Source: Paenibacillus sp. JNUCC32 (GTDB taxonomy: Bacteria; Bacillota; Bacilli; Paenibacillales; Paenibacillaceae). From it: a DNA stretch of 64,000 nt. The first letter of the stretch is position 1. Each line of letters begins with the position of its first letter. Made by a program: the position numbers and the translations under genes. Where the stretch lies: the NCBI RefSeq assembly GCF_014863545.1, contig NZ_CP062260.1, positions 1,116,001 to 1,180,000 of the forward strand, in the 5' to 3' direction. Positions 54,643-63,202 of the stretch are shown in pieces. The notes beneath the pieces were generated by a model that saw only the letters and a program-made list of their open reading frames with translations, searched no databases and had not been told where the DNA came from.

Positions 54643-55446
54643 GTGATTGACATCAAAGTATTATTCATCGGAGACATTGTCGGCAGCACAGGACGCAAGG
54701 CGCTGAAAGCTTCCCTTCCGGAGCTGAAGTCCAAATATAATCCGCACATCATTATTGCCAATGGGGAGAACGCGGCTTCAGGACGCGGCATCACCTCGGC
54801 CATCGCCAATGAATTTTTCAATTGGGGCATTCATGGCATCACCTTGGGAAACCACACGTGGGATAACAAGGATATATTTGAATTTATCGACGACGAACCC
54901 CGCATGGTTCGCCCGGCGAACTTTCCGCCCGGCACGCCCGGCCGCGGATACACCGTCATTAAAGCGAACGGCAAACAGCTGGCGATCGTGAATCTGCAGG
55001 GACGGACATTCCTGCCAGCCATCGATTGCCCGTTCCGGGCCGCCGATGACATCGTGGATACACTGCGCCAAAAGCACAAATGCATCCTTGTGGATTTTCA
55101 TGCTGAAGCGACCTCGGAGAAAATTGCCATGGGAAGGCATCTGGAAGGCCGTGCCTCGATGGTGGTCGGCACGCACACCCACGTGCAGAGCAATGACGAT
55201 ACCATACTCCCGGGAGGAACGGCATACATTACGGATACCGGCATGGTGGGCTCAAAGGAAGGCATCCTCGGCATGCAGCGCGATGCGGTCATGTATAAAT
55301 TCAAGACCCAGCTTCCTGCCCGTTTCCAGGTCGACGAAGGCAAATGGCAGTTCCACGCCGTATGCGTGGACATGGATGAGGAGACGGGAAAAGCCCGGAA
55401 GATCCAAAAAATCCGCATGTACGAAGATGAATGGCGGATGGATTAA
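54643..55446 (+). CDS. ymdB: YmdB-family metallophosphoesterase
   Basis: Calcineurin-like phosphoesterase (TIGR00282 type), reported in B. subtilis to hydrolyse cyclic nucleotides and to affect biofilm/motility decisions. Dinuclear metal ligands are readable in FIGDIVGSTGR, IIIANGENAA, TLGNHTWDN, DFHAEAT and VVGTHTHVQ. The GTG at 54643 overlaps the only ribosome site (AAGGAG 54638-54643). The family-typical N-terminus KVLFIGD begins after an ATC codon at 54652, which has ideal spacing (8 bases), so the real start is uncertain by three codons. Position next to rny and spoVS as in B. subtilis. Confidence 0.92.
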   Translation: MIDIKVLFIGDIVGSTGRKALKASLPELKSKYNPHIIIANGENAASGRGITSAIANEFFNWGIHGITLGNHTWDNKDIFEFIDDEPRMVRPANFPPGTPGRGYTVIKANGKQLAIVNLQGRTFLPAIDCPFRAADDIVDTLRQKHKCILVDFHAEATSEKIAMGRHLEGRASMVVGTHTHVQSNDDTILPGGTAYITDTGMVGSKEGILGMQRDAVMYKFKTQLPARFQVDEGKWQFHAVCVDMDEETGKARKIQKIRMYEDEWRMD

Positions 55447-55491
55447 AAACGTCAAAATCCGTTTAATTAAATTAGGTACGGATGGTAAAAA

Positions 55492-55520
55492 GCAGGAATT
55501 TTTTCCCCTCTCACGAATAA
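55492..55520 (+). promoter_or_regulatory. Sigma-H promoter before spoVS
   Basis: GCAGGAATT (55492-55500), 11 bases, CACGAATAA (55512-55520), against the sigma-H consensus RNAGGAWWW-N11/12-RNNGAATWW; only the first base of the -10 differs. spoVS is a known sigma-H gene in B. subtilis. Confidence 0.65.
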
Positions 55521-55575
55521 CATCTAGTAAGCGGAAGCAAACCATCACTCAACATTCCCAGGGGAGGTACTTACC

Positions 55576-55836
55576 ATGGAAGTATTAAAAGTTTCAGCAA
55601 AATCCAATCCTAATTCGGTTGCAGGGGCGCTCGCTGGAGTTCTTCGGGAGCGGGGCGGAGCGGAACTGCAAGCGATTGGGGCGGGAGCACTGAACCAGGC
55701 CATTAAAGCGGTAGCGATTGCCCGGGGATTTGTAGCACCGAGCGGGGTGGATTTGATATGCATCCCTGCTTTTACGGATATTGTGATTGATGGCGAAGAC
55801 CGGACGGCAATTAAATTGATCGTGGAACCTAGATAA
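55576..55836 (+). CDS. spoVS: Stage V sporulation protein S
   Basis: 86-residue Alba-like protein, very strongly conserved: MEVLKVSAKSNPNSVAGALA, AIGAGALNQAIKAVAIARGF and AFTDIVIDGEDRTAIKLIVE. Needed for normal coat and dehydration stages in B. subtilis and widespread in bacteria that make differentiated cells. Strong ribosome site GGGGAGG; own sigma-H promoter. Confidence 0.97.
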   Translation: MEVLKVSAKSNPNSVAGALAGVLRERGGAELQAIGAGALNQAIKAVAIARGFVAPSGVDLICIPAFTDIVIDGEDRTAIKLIVEPR

Positions 55837-55916
55837 ATTTCGAATGTTGAGGATGAGCCTGTTTACTCTGCTTAGCGTAAACGCTGTGACAGGTCAGAAG
55901 GGGGATGAGCGGCACG

Positions 55917-56888
55917 ATGCGGACGGTTGATTTTCACTGCGATGTTTTGAGCAAAATGTGGGAAGATCCCAAAGCCTCTTTTGTGGACGGCCCGCATTTG
56001 GATGTAACGATGCAGCGTTTGGAGCGCGGGGATCTGGCGCTTCAGGTATTCGCTGTGTTCTTGTCGGAAAAATTCGGGAGGCCCTCCTTTGAGCGCGTGC
56101 TGGCCCAATTGGATGTATTCCGAAGCCGCATCGTGAACGCGGGTCATCTGAAGCCCCTGCTCTGGCGGGAACAAGTCCGGGAGATGAGACAACGCAAAAC
56201 GGAGCGGTACGGCGTCCTGTCGCTGGAAGGCGTTGACGGGCTGGAGGGCAATCTGTATTATGTTCAGCTTTTATTTGATATGGGCGTACGATTGATGGGA
56301 GTTACCTGGAATTATGCCAACTGGGCAGCGGATGGCGTGCTGGAGCAGCGAAACGGCGGGTTTACGGAACGGGGACGTCAGCTGATCGAACAATGTCATA
56401 GAACAGGCATCATTCTGGATGTGTCCCATCTGTCCCAGGCCGGTTTCTGGGAACTGGCGGAGCTGACTCAGCGGCCCGTCATTGCTTCGCATTCCAATGC
56501 CTACTCCATTTGCCCGCATCCCCGGAATTTGAGCGATGAACAGATACGGGCACTGATAGCGTTAAACGGCATGATCGGCATCACGTTTGTGCCCTGGTTT
56601 ATCCGCAGCGGTGTCCAGCGAGTGACGCCGGAGGACGTCCTGCCGCACATCGAGAAGATTTGTGAGCTGGGCGGAGAGAAGCACATCATGTTCGGGTCGG
56701 ATTTCGACGGAATCGATCAGTGGATCGAAGGGCTGGAGCATCCGGGCCGGTATCCGGATTTTCAGGAGCTGCTGCTCAAGTTTTATCCCGAATCGACGGT
56801 CAAGGGCTGGATGTCGGATAATCCGCTGCGTTTTCTTGAACAGCATTTGCCTGCATCGCCGGTTCAAGAATATGAACATGACGCATAA
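55917..56888 (+). CDS. Membrane dipeptidase (renal dipeptidase family, M19)
   Basis: 323-residue zinc dipeptidase. Metal ligands are readable in VDFHCDVL (HxD), the bridging Glu in SLEGVDGLEG, HLSQAGFWEL and VIASHSNAYS; GSDFDGID is the C-terminal signature. No signal peptide, so it is probably cytoplasmic. ATG 55917 is 12 bases after GGGGG; ATG 55905 abuts that site. B. subtilis has tdh and kbl here instead, so this is a local replacement. Confidence 0.9.
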   Translation: MRTVDFHCDVLSKMWEDPKASFVDGPHLDVTMQRLERGDLALQVFAVFLSEKFGRPSFERVLAQLDVFRSRIVNAGHLKPLLWREQVREMRQRKTERYGVLSLEGVDGLEGNLYYVQLLFDMGVRLMGVTWNYANWAADGVLEQRNGGFTERGRQLIEQCHRTGIILDVSHLSQAGFWELAELTQRPVIASHSNAYSICPHPRNLSDEQIRALIALNGMIGITFVPWFIRSGVQRVTPEDVLPHIEKICELGGEKHIMFGSDFDGIDQWIEGLEHPGRYPDFQELLLKFYPESTVKGWMSDNPLRFLEQHLPASPVQEYEHDA

Positions 56889-56949
56889 CATCCTGGATTC
56901 GAGGGTAACTATGACAATCCTGTTGCAGATCGCGCAAGAAACCAAAGAA

Positions 56950-56987
56950 GGCGGCCTGAAACACGCGGGTTGCCTTTTTATTTTTGG
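56950..56987 (+). terminator. Terminator after the dipeptidase gene
   Basis: GGCGGCCTG and CGGGTTGCC pair over nine positions (three G-U), followed by TTTTTATTTTT. Confidence 0.75.
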
Positions 56988-57051
56988 GTAATAGAGAGTA
57001 TAATAGGTGATGGCATGTACAGCATATAGAGAAAAACAAGGAGTGAGACAG

Positions 57052-57624
57052 ATGAGTAAAACTGTACCCGTGGGTGTATCCGCCCGCCATATTCATTTAA
57101 CCCAAGAGCATATTGAGGCATTGTTCGGCCCTGGATATCAACTTACAGAGTTCAAACCTTTGTCCCAGCCAGGACAATTCGCGGCCAACGAAACGGTAGC
57201 GGTCATTGGAACGAAGGGACAATTCGATAAAGTAAGAATATTGGGACCTGCGCGTCCTGCAACCCAACTGGAAATTTCACGTACGGATTCTTTTGCCATC
57301 GGCGTGAAAGCACCCGTGCGCGAATCCGGAAACATTGCCGGAACCCCGGGAATCACGATTAAAGGCCCGGCAGGTGAAGTAACGGTGGACGAAGGCGTCA
57401 TCGTGGCCGCTCGTCATATTCACTTCCATACATCCGATGCGGAGCAGTGGGGCATCAAGGACAAGGACCTGCTCAAAGTGCGCCTAGGCGGCGAACGCGG
57501 CCTCGTGCTGGAGAACGTCATTGCCCGCGTATCCGACAATTTTGCGCTCGACATGCACATCGACACCGATGAGGCCAACGCAGCCGGCGCCAAAACCGGA
57601 GACACTGCTGAAATTATTGATTAA
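57052..57624 (+). CDS. pduL: Phosphate propanoyltransferase, PduL type
   Basis: Exchanges phosphate and CoA on short acyl groups (acetyl/propionyl). The 190-residue protein carries two zinc-binding histidine clusters, SARHIHLTQEHIE and AARHIHFHTSDAE, the PduL hallmarks. No microcompartment genes or encapsulation-peptide-like N-terminal extension are seen, so it probably acts as a free phosphotransacetylase. ATG 57052 follows AAGGAGTGAG. A TATAAT at 56999 may be its -10. Confidence 0.92.
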   Translation: MSKTVPVGVSARHIHLTQEHIEALFGPGYQLTEFKPLSQPGQFAANETVAVIGTKGQFDKVRILGPARPATQLEISRTDSFAIGVKAPVRESGNIAGTPGITIKGPAGEVTVDEGVIVAARHIHFHTSDAEQWGIKDKDLLKVRLGGERGLVLENVIARVSDNFALDMHIDTDEANAAGAKTGDTAEIID

Positions 57625-57699
57625 TCCGCGGCTTTAGAAAGCCATAAGAACATACTGTATGTGTCACGCATGCGCAGCTTTTACAAGTTCGCAGTCAAG

Positions 57700-57738
57700 A
57701 AGAGCCTGGATCGATTCATCGATGCCAGGCTCTTTTTT
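57700..57738 (+). terminator. Terminator after pduL
   Basis: AAGAGCCTGG and CCAGGCTCTT, ten perfect pairs, with inner ATCGA/TCGAT extending the stem; TTTTTT follows. Confidence 0.92.
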
Positions 57739-57846
57739 GGAAATTCCAAGTTTACGGGCGGCGTGCTGCCGAACATGCGGAGAAGAAAATCAACGGCCAA
57801 GGAACGCTCTAATAGCACCAGGGTGGTAGCTTAGGCATAAAGATCA

Positions 57847-57855
57847 TGATATAAT
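57847..57855 (+). promoter_or_regulatory. Extended -10 promoter before miaB
   Basis: TG-A-TATAAT at 57847-57855 without a good -35; gives a leader of about 65 bases. The rest of the 300-base gap (57625-57926) holds only the pduL terminator. Confidence 0.55.
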
Positions 57856-57926
57856 TTAAAACAGTGCCTATTAAGCAATATTGTCATGTAAACCAGAGAT
57901 TTTGCGGATCTAAGGAGTGACCTAGC

Positions 57927-59486
57927 ATGTCCAAAGAAAGTAAGGACTACTCCAAGTATTTTGATTTTTCAGGAGCCAAAGTTCTCTCGGAAGACGAACA
58001 CGGGAAGAGAATTCGCATCAACGGCCGGGAAATCAACATTCTTTCGGAGCCTAATCATAGACAGGAAAAACAACGCGGCAAACAGAGTGTCGAAGTCCTG
58101 TACGATACCGAGCTGCCTGAGGAGTTCCGAAGCATCGGGGCTGGCAAGCATTACATCGTGTATACGTACGGATGCCAGATGAATGAGCATGATTCCGAGA
58201 CGATTAAGGGATTGCTGGAGCAGATGGGCTACCGGGCAACCGAGGATCGCAAGCAGGCGGACATCATTTTGCTCAACACATGTGCCATTCGTGAGAATGC
58301 GGAGGACAAGGTGTTTGGCGAACTCGGCCACCTGAAGCATCTGAAGACGGAAAAGCCGGATATGCTGCTTGGGGTTTGCGGCTGCATGTCGCAGGAAGAA
58401 TCGGTGGTGAATCGAATTCTCCAAAAGCACGGCTTCGTGGATCTGATCTTCGGCACGCATAACGTACATCGTCTGCCTCACTTGATTCAGGAAGCGCTCT
58501 TCAGCAAGGAAATGGTGGTTGAAGTGTGGTCCAAGGAAGGCGACATTGTCGAGAATCTTCCGAAGAAAAGGGAAGGTCTCCGCGGCTGGGTCAACATTAT
58601 GTACGGCTGTGATAAATTCTGTACATACTGCATCGTCCCTTACACCCGCGGCAAGGAACGCAGCCGGCGTCCGGAGGACGTCATTGCCGAGGTTCGCGAA
58701 TTGGCCCGTCAAGGGTATAAGGAAATTACGCTGCTCGGTCAAAACGTGAATGCGTACGGCAAAGATTTTGAAGATATCCAGTATCGCTTCGGCGATCTGA
58801 TGGATGATATTCACAAAATCGATATCCCGCGCGTTCGCTTCACGACATCCCATCCAAGGGACTTCGACGATCATCTGATCGAGGTGCTGGCGAAGGGCGG
58901 CAACCTGGTGGAGCATATTCATCTGCCGGTGCAGTCGGGAAGCTCGCAAGTGCTCAAGAAAATGAGCCGGAAATATACCCGCGAGACGTATTTGGAACTG
59001 GCCCATAAGATTAAGAAGGCGATTCCCAATGTAGCGTTCACCACCGACATCATTGTCGGTTTCCCCGGCGAAACCGATGAGCAGTTTGAGGAGACGCTGT
59101 CCCTGGTACGGGAAGTAGGTTATGACTCTGCGTATACCTTTATTTATTCTCCGCGCGAAGGAACGCCGGCAGCGGTGATGGAGGATAACGTGCCGATGGA
59201 GGTTAAGAGCGAGCGTCTGCAGCGCTTGAACGCCGCCATTAATGAATACAGCCGCAAGAGCAACGACAGGCTGCTTGGATCTACGGTGGAGGTCCTGGTA
59301 GAAGGAGTCAGCAAGAACAATGATTCCATGCTGTCCGGACGCACGCGCACGAACAAGCTGGTGCATTTTGAAGGCTCAACGGAACTCGTAGGCAGCTTCG
59401 TGAATGTACGGATCACGGATACGAAGACCTGGTATATCAAAGGGGATATGATCCCGGACGCGATTCCTGCCTCAGATGCGGTATAA
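57927..59486 (+). CDS. miaB: tRNA-2-methylthio-N6-dimethylallyladenosine synthase
   Basis: Radical-SAM methylthiotransferase acting on A37 of tRNAs. 519 residues: an N-terminal extension of ~65 residues, an UPF0004 domain with cysteines in [23 protein letters not shown] and GVCGCM, the radical-SAM cluster CDKFCTYC, and a C-terminal TRAM domain ([20 protein letters not shown]). ATG 57927 follows AAGGAGTGA. Same neighbour (ymcA) as in B. subtilis. Confidence 0.96.
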   Translation: MSKESKDYSKYFDFSGAKVLSEDEHGKRIRINGREINILSEPNHRQEKQRGKQSVEVLYDTELPEEFRSIGAGKHYIVYTYGCQMNEHDSETIKGLLEQMGYRATEDRKQADIILLNTCAIRENAEDKVFGELGHLKHLKTEKPDMLLGVCGCMSQEESVVNRILQKHGFVDLIFGTHNVHRLPHLIQEALFSKEMVVEVWSKEGDIVENLPKKREGLRGWVNIMYGCDKFCTYCIVPYTRGKERSRRPEDVIAEVRELARQGYKEITLLGQNVNAYGKDFEDIQYRFGDLMDDIHKIDIPRVRFTTSHPRDFDDHLIEVLAKGGNLVEHIHLPVQSGSSQVLKKMSRKYTRETYLELAHKIKKAIPNVAFTTDIIVGFPGETDEQFEETLSLVREVGYDSAYTFIYSPREGTPAAVMEDNVPMEVKSERLQRLNAAINEYSRKSNDRLLGSTVEVLVEGVSKNNDSMLSGRTRTNKLVHFEGSTELVGSFVNVRITDTKTWYIKGDMIPDAIPASDAV

Positions 59487-59587
59487 TGGAGGGGCAAGAA
59501 GCATGCCAATGCAGCATAGACCGTTACCGCAATGGATCCATGCCTGCATATACCCATATAGATGATGAAGAATTGGAGCGATGAACC

Positions 59588-60037
59588 TTGGCACATGATC
59601 ATGTTCGTACCAACACCTACGGTATGTCCACTTACAATACGCGTGAATTGATTATACGCGACGATATTCTGGCGAAAGCCGGCGAGCTGGCGAATTTAAT
59701 ATCCACAAGCGAAGAAGTTCAGATGTTTAAGCAAGCGGAAGAGAAGATCCAGAATCACGAACGGGTCCAAAACCTGATCAAAACCATTAAGAAAAAGCAA
59801 AAAGAAATCGTAGCTTTTGAAACGTTCCAGAACAAGGACATGGTAGCAAAAATCGAACGCGAGATCGAAGAGCTGCAGGAGGAGATTGACAGCATTCCGC
59901 TCGTGATGGAGTTCCAGCAAAGTCAGAGCGACATTAATTATCTCCTTCAGCTGGTCGTGTCCGTGATTCACGATACCGTTTCGGAAAAAGTGAACGTGGA
60001 AACAGGCAAAGATACGCCGCCAAGCAGCTGCGGATAG
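59588..60037 (+). CDS. ricA: RicA/YmcA, YlbF-YmcA family protein
   Basis: 149-residue helical protein; with RicF (YlbF) and RicT (YaaT) it forms the Ric complex that promotes mRNA processing with RNase Y (also in this window), sporulation and competence. Helical core: RDDILAKAGELANLISTSEE and EKIQNHERVQNLIKTIKKKQ. C-terminal SSCG supplies a cysteine. Start TTG 59588 (after TTGGAGCGAT) or ATG 59624; the ribosome site favours the former. Confidence 0.88.
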   Translation: MAHDHVRTNTYGMSTYNTRELIIRDDILAKAGELANLISTSEEVQMFKQAEEKIQNHERVQNLIKTIKKKQKEIVAFETFQNKDMVAKIEREIEELQEEIDSIPLVMEFQQSQSDINYLLQLVVSVIHDTVSEKVNVETGKDTPPSSCG

Positions 60038-60045
60038 AGGAAACG

Positions 60046-60075
60046 AGGTGCGGAATGGTTCCGCACCTTTTCTGT
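60046..60075 (+). terminator. Terminator after ricA
   Basis: AGGTGCGGAA, loop TGG, TTCCGCACCT, then TTTCTGTTCTT. Confidence 0.85.
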
Positions 60076-60149
60076 TCTTGTTAAGGCATGCACAGAATGA
60101 GGATGGATAGGGCATAGTAAACTTATATAGAGATTGGGCTAGGAAATCC

Positions 60150-60177
60150 TTGACATCATTTTTAAATATGTCATAAT
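60150..60177 (+). promoter_or_regulatory. Promoter with internal inverted repeat before the NAD salvage cluster
   Basis: TTGACA (60150-60155), 16 bases, CATAAT (60172-60177). Within it TGACAT (60151-60156) and ATGTCA (60168-60173) form an inverted repeat with an 11-base spacer, overlapping both promoter boxes. This is the layout expected of a repressor operator; autoregulation by the Nudix/winged-helix protein is inferred. Confidence 0.6.
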
Positions 60178-60210
60178 GAAATTATCAAATTAATAGTTAT
60201 GGTGATGGAA

Positions 60211-60984
60211 ATGACGGATCGCGAACAGGCGCCAAAGAGCAGTGCCAAGAAATACAGAACACCGGACGGTGTGCCCGCCGATATCGTGATGTTTACCCTG
60301 ACGAAGCGGGAACGGAAGACCTTTACCAAGACACTGCCCATTCGGGAGCTTAAGGTGATGCTGATCCGGCGCAGGTCATGGCCTTGTGCCGGCATGTGGG
60401 CGCTTCCCGGCGGTTTTTGCCGTGAAAGCGAGTCGATTTACGATGCCGCCAAACGGGAGCTGAAGGAAGAGACCGGGGTGGACGGCGGACACTTGGAGTA
60501 CTTGGGCGTGTATAGCGCGCCGGGACGTGATCCAAGAGGCTGGATTATCAGCCATGCCTTCTATGCGCTCGTAGAGGAGTGGATGCTGGAGCACCGCCAG
60601 GCTGCCGATGACGCGGAAGAGGTTGGCCTGTTTACGGTCGCGGAAGCTTTGGAGGAGCTGGAGCTTGCTTTTGACCACAGGGATATTATTATGGATGCTT
60701 ACCGCAAGATTCAGCTGCAAATGCTGCAAACGACGATTGCCAGGCAGTTTTTGCCGGAGCATTTTACGCTGAGCGAGTTATACCAGGTCATCCAGACGGT
60801 TGTGCCCGAGTTCAACGAACCCAACTTTATCCGTAAAATCACATCGACCCGCAGCAGACAGGGGATACTGGAAGAAGCGCGGGATGAGAACGGCAAGCCG
60901 CTAAGCTCCAACCAATATTCCCAACGTCCGGCCCAATTGTACCGATTTACGGATCATGCGCCGCTGCTATCGATTTATACGTAG
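60211..60984 (+). CDS. NrtR-like Nudix/winged-helix regulator of NAD metabolism
   Basis: About 257 residues: an N-terminal Nudix domain with an intact Nudix box (G-x5-E-x7-REL-x-EE-x-G-V, in GGFCRESESI ... RELKEETGV). A C-terminal NrtR-type winged helix follows (HFTLSELYQVIQTVVPEFNE; FIRKITSTRS; AQLYRF end). NrtR proteins repress NAD genes and sense ADP-ribose; the complete Nudix box suggests hydrolase activity is kept as well. Directly upstream of pncA and pncB in the same orientation. GGTGAT at 60201 favours ATG 60211; ATG 60199 and 60205 are in-frame alternatives. Confidence 0.82.
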   Translation: MTDREQAPKSSAKKYRTPDGVPADIVMFTLTKRERKTFTKTLPIRELKVMLIRRRSWPCAGMWALPGGFCRESESIYDAAKRELKEETGVDGGHLEYLGVYSAPGRDPRGWIISHAFYALVEEWMLEHRQAADDAEEVGLFTVAEALEELELAFDHRDIIMDAYRKIQLQMLQTTIARQFLPEHFTLSELYQVIQTVVPEFNEPNFIRKITSTRSRQGILEEARDENGKPLSSNQYSQRPAQLYRFTDHAPLLSIYT

Positions 60985-61051
60985 CAGGTCTATGATTCAA
61001 CCGCTGTTATTTTATCGATCACATTAATCATATCGTAGAGGAGTGTGTCAG

Positions 61052-61609
61052 ATGAAAGCCTTAATCGTGATAGATTTCACGAATGATTTCGTGGATGGTA
61101 ACCTGCCGGTAGGGAAGCCCGCCATCGACATTCAGAAGACCATTGCAGAGTTGACCCGATTATACAGCGATCGCGGAGATTTTGTCGTCATGGCCGTGGA
61201 CCTGCATGAGCAGGACGACGCTTTTCACCCCGAAACCAAGCTGTTTCCTCCGCATAACATCCGGGGAACCCGGGGGCGGGAATTATACGGCGAGTTACAA
61301 CAGGTCTATGAGGATCGCAAGGATACGATCTATTGGATGGATAAAACAAGATACAGCGCATTCTGCGGTACGGATCTGAACCAGAAGCTGCGGGAACGCG
61401 GGATTACCGAAGTCGATCTTGTCGGGGTATGCACCGACATCTGCGTGCTGCATACTGCCGTGGATGCGTATAATTACGGATACAAAATAACGGTCTATGA
61501 GGATGGCGTTGCCAGCTTCAATCCGGAGGGGCATAAGTGGGCGTTAAGCCACTTTCAGGGCAGTCTCGGGGCAGCCGTTGTGCGAAGCGAAGAATTTCTT
61601 AATCGATAG
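61052..61609 (+). CDS. pncA: Nicotinamidase
   Basis: Converts nicotinamide to nicotinate. 185-residue isochorismatase-like hydrolase with the Asp-Lys-Cys triad in VIDFTNDFVDG, WMDKTRYSAF and LVGVCTDICVLHTA; metal ligands near VMAVDLHEQDDAFH. ATG 61052 follows GAGGAGTG. Acts just before PncB, encoded 57 bases downstream. Confidence 0.93.
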   Translation: MKALIVIDFTNDFVDGNLPVGKPAIDIQKTIAELTRLYSDRGDFVVMAVDLHEQDDAFHPETKLFPPHNIRGTRGRELYGELQQVYEDRKDTIYWMDKTRYSAFCGTDLNQKLRERGITEVDLVGVCTDICVLHTAVDAYNYGYKITVYEDGVASFNPEGHKWALSHFQGSLGAAVVRSEEFLNR

Positions 61610-61666
61610 ACAGCTCGAACTACCCGGAAGCATGGATGAACCGGGTCATACTGGAGGATGATCGTG

Positions 61667-63121
61667 ATGCTGACAGCAGGATTAGCACTACATACGGACA
61701 AATACCAGATCAACATGATGTATGCGCATTGGATTAACGGCTCTCATCGTACGCGTGCGGTGTTTGAGGGATATTTCCGCAAGCTGCCGTTCGGTAACGG
61801 GTACGCCGTTTTTGCCGGACTGGAAAGGATCGTGCATTATATCGAGTCCTTGCGTTTCTCGGATGAGGATATCGCGTATCTGGCCAAACAGGAAGAGAAG
61901 TATAAGCCTGAATTTCTGGAGGAGCTTCGCCGCTTCCGGTTTCAAGGGAATATTCATTCCATGAAGGAGGGGGCGCTGGTATTCCCGAACGAACCGCTCA
62001 TTCGGGTGGAAGGCACCATTTTCGAGACGCAGCTGGTCGAAACCGCGCTCCTGAACTTCATGAATTTTCAGACCTTGATCGCGACCAAGGCCTCCCGCAT
62101 CCGTCAGGTGGCCGGCGGCGATACCTTGCTGGAGTTTGGCACAAGACGCGCGCAGGAAGCGGATGCGGCCGTGTGGGGAGCCCGTGCAGCGTATCTGGCC
62201 GGCTTCCATGCTACCTCGAATATGCTGGCCGGCGAGAAATTCGGCATTCCGACCAAAGGCACGCATGCGCATTCCTGGGTGCAGACCTTCCGGAGCGAGC
62301 AGGAGGCATTTGATATTTTTGCCGAGGTCATGCCGGATCAAGTGACGCTGCTGGTGGATACCTTCGATACGTTAAAGAGCGGGATTCCCCATGCCATCGC
62401 GACAGCGAAGAAGCTGGAGGCCCAAGGAAAGCGGATGAATGCCATTCGTCTGGACAGCGGGGATTTGGCTTACCTGTCGATTCAGGCAAGGAAGATGCTG
62501 GATGAGGCCGGTCTTCATTACGTCGGCATCGTGGCTTCCAACGATCTGGATGAAGGAACGATTCTGGATCTCAAGGCACAGGGGGCTAAAGTGGATACTT
62601 GGGGCGTCGGTACCCAGCTGATCACGGCAGCCGACCAGCCTGCGCTCGGAGGCGTTTATAAGCTGGTGGAGCGGGAGGTTGACGGGAAAATGGTACCGAC
62701 CATCAAAATCTCGGGCAACCCTGAAAAAGTGTCCACCCCCGGCAAAAAGGACGTGTACCGCATCATATCCAAGGGCAGCGGCAAAGCGATCGCCGATTAC
62801 ATCTGCTTCCCGGAAGAGGAAATGCCGCCGGAAAGCGGCAAGCTGAAGCTATTTAATCCGCTGCATCCTTACATGCGCAAAAACGTGAAGAACTTTGAAG
62901 CGGTGTCCATGCTGGAACCGATATTCCAGAATGGCGAATTGGTGTATGTACTGCCGGAGCTGGAGGAAATCCGCAGCTATCATGACGCACAGCTGGGACA
63001 GTTCTGGCCCGAGTATTTGCGTAAGCTGAATCCGGAGATATACCGCGTGAACCTGAGCGAAGAGGTCTGGGAAGTGAAACAGCGGATGATGGCCGAGTTC
63101 ATGGAACAGCATGAAGATTAG
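61667..63121 (+). CDS. pncB: Nicotinate phosphoribosyltransferase
   Basis: Makes nicotinate mononucleotide from nicotinate and PRPP. About 484 residues: HTDKYQINMMYAHW at the N-terminus, LLEFGTRRAQE with key arginines, GTHAHSWVQTF containing the histidine that is phosphorylated in the family, and IRLDSGDLAYLS. GGAGG at 61653-61657 is nine bases from ATG 61667 and six from GTG 61664. Third gene of the NAD salvage cluster. Confidence 0.95.
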   Translation: MLTAGLALHTDKYQINMMYAHWINGSHRTRAVFEGYFRKLPFGNGYAVFAGLERIVHYIESLRFSDEDIAYLAKQEEKYKPEFLEELRRFRFQGNIHSMKEGALVFPNEPLIRVEGTIFETQLVETALLNFMNFQTLIATKASRIRQVAGGDTLLEFGTRRAQEADAAVWGARAAYLAGFHATSNMLAGEKFGIPTKGTHAHSWVQTFRSEQEAFDIFAEVMPDQVTLLVDTFDTLKSGIPHAIATAKKLEAQGKRMNAIRLDSGDLAYLSIQARKMLDEAGLHYVGIVASNDLDEGTILDLKAQGAKVDTWGVGTQLITAADQPALGGVYKLVEREVDGKMVPTIKISGNPEKVSTPGKKDVYRIISKGSGKAIADYICFPEEEMPPESGKLKLFNPLHPYMRKNVKNFEAVSMLEPIFQNGELVYVLPELEEIRSYHDAQLGQFWPEYLRKLNPEIYRVNLSEEVWEVKQRMMAEFMEQHED

Positions 63122-63141
63122 AATATAAAATGCACCAATGA

Positions 63142-63192
63142 AAAAGACGCTTCCCCAATCTTGCCGCTTGGCAGGAGAAGGGAGCGTCTTTT
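63142..63192. terminator. Bidirectional terminator between pncB and the right-edge gene
   Basis: AAAAGACGCTTCCC and GGGAGCGTCTTTT pair with one mismatch; a small TGCC/GGCA hairpin sits in the loop. Serves convergent genes. Confidence 0.85.
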
Positions 63193-63202
63193 GGTATTTG
63201 GC

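Noticed and set aside
57825..57850. AGGGTGG near 57820 as a T-box core before miaB
   Set aside because: It lacks the rest of the T-box consensus and there is no antiterminator structure; miaB is not a T-box gene.
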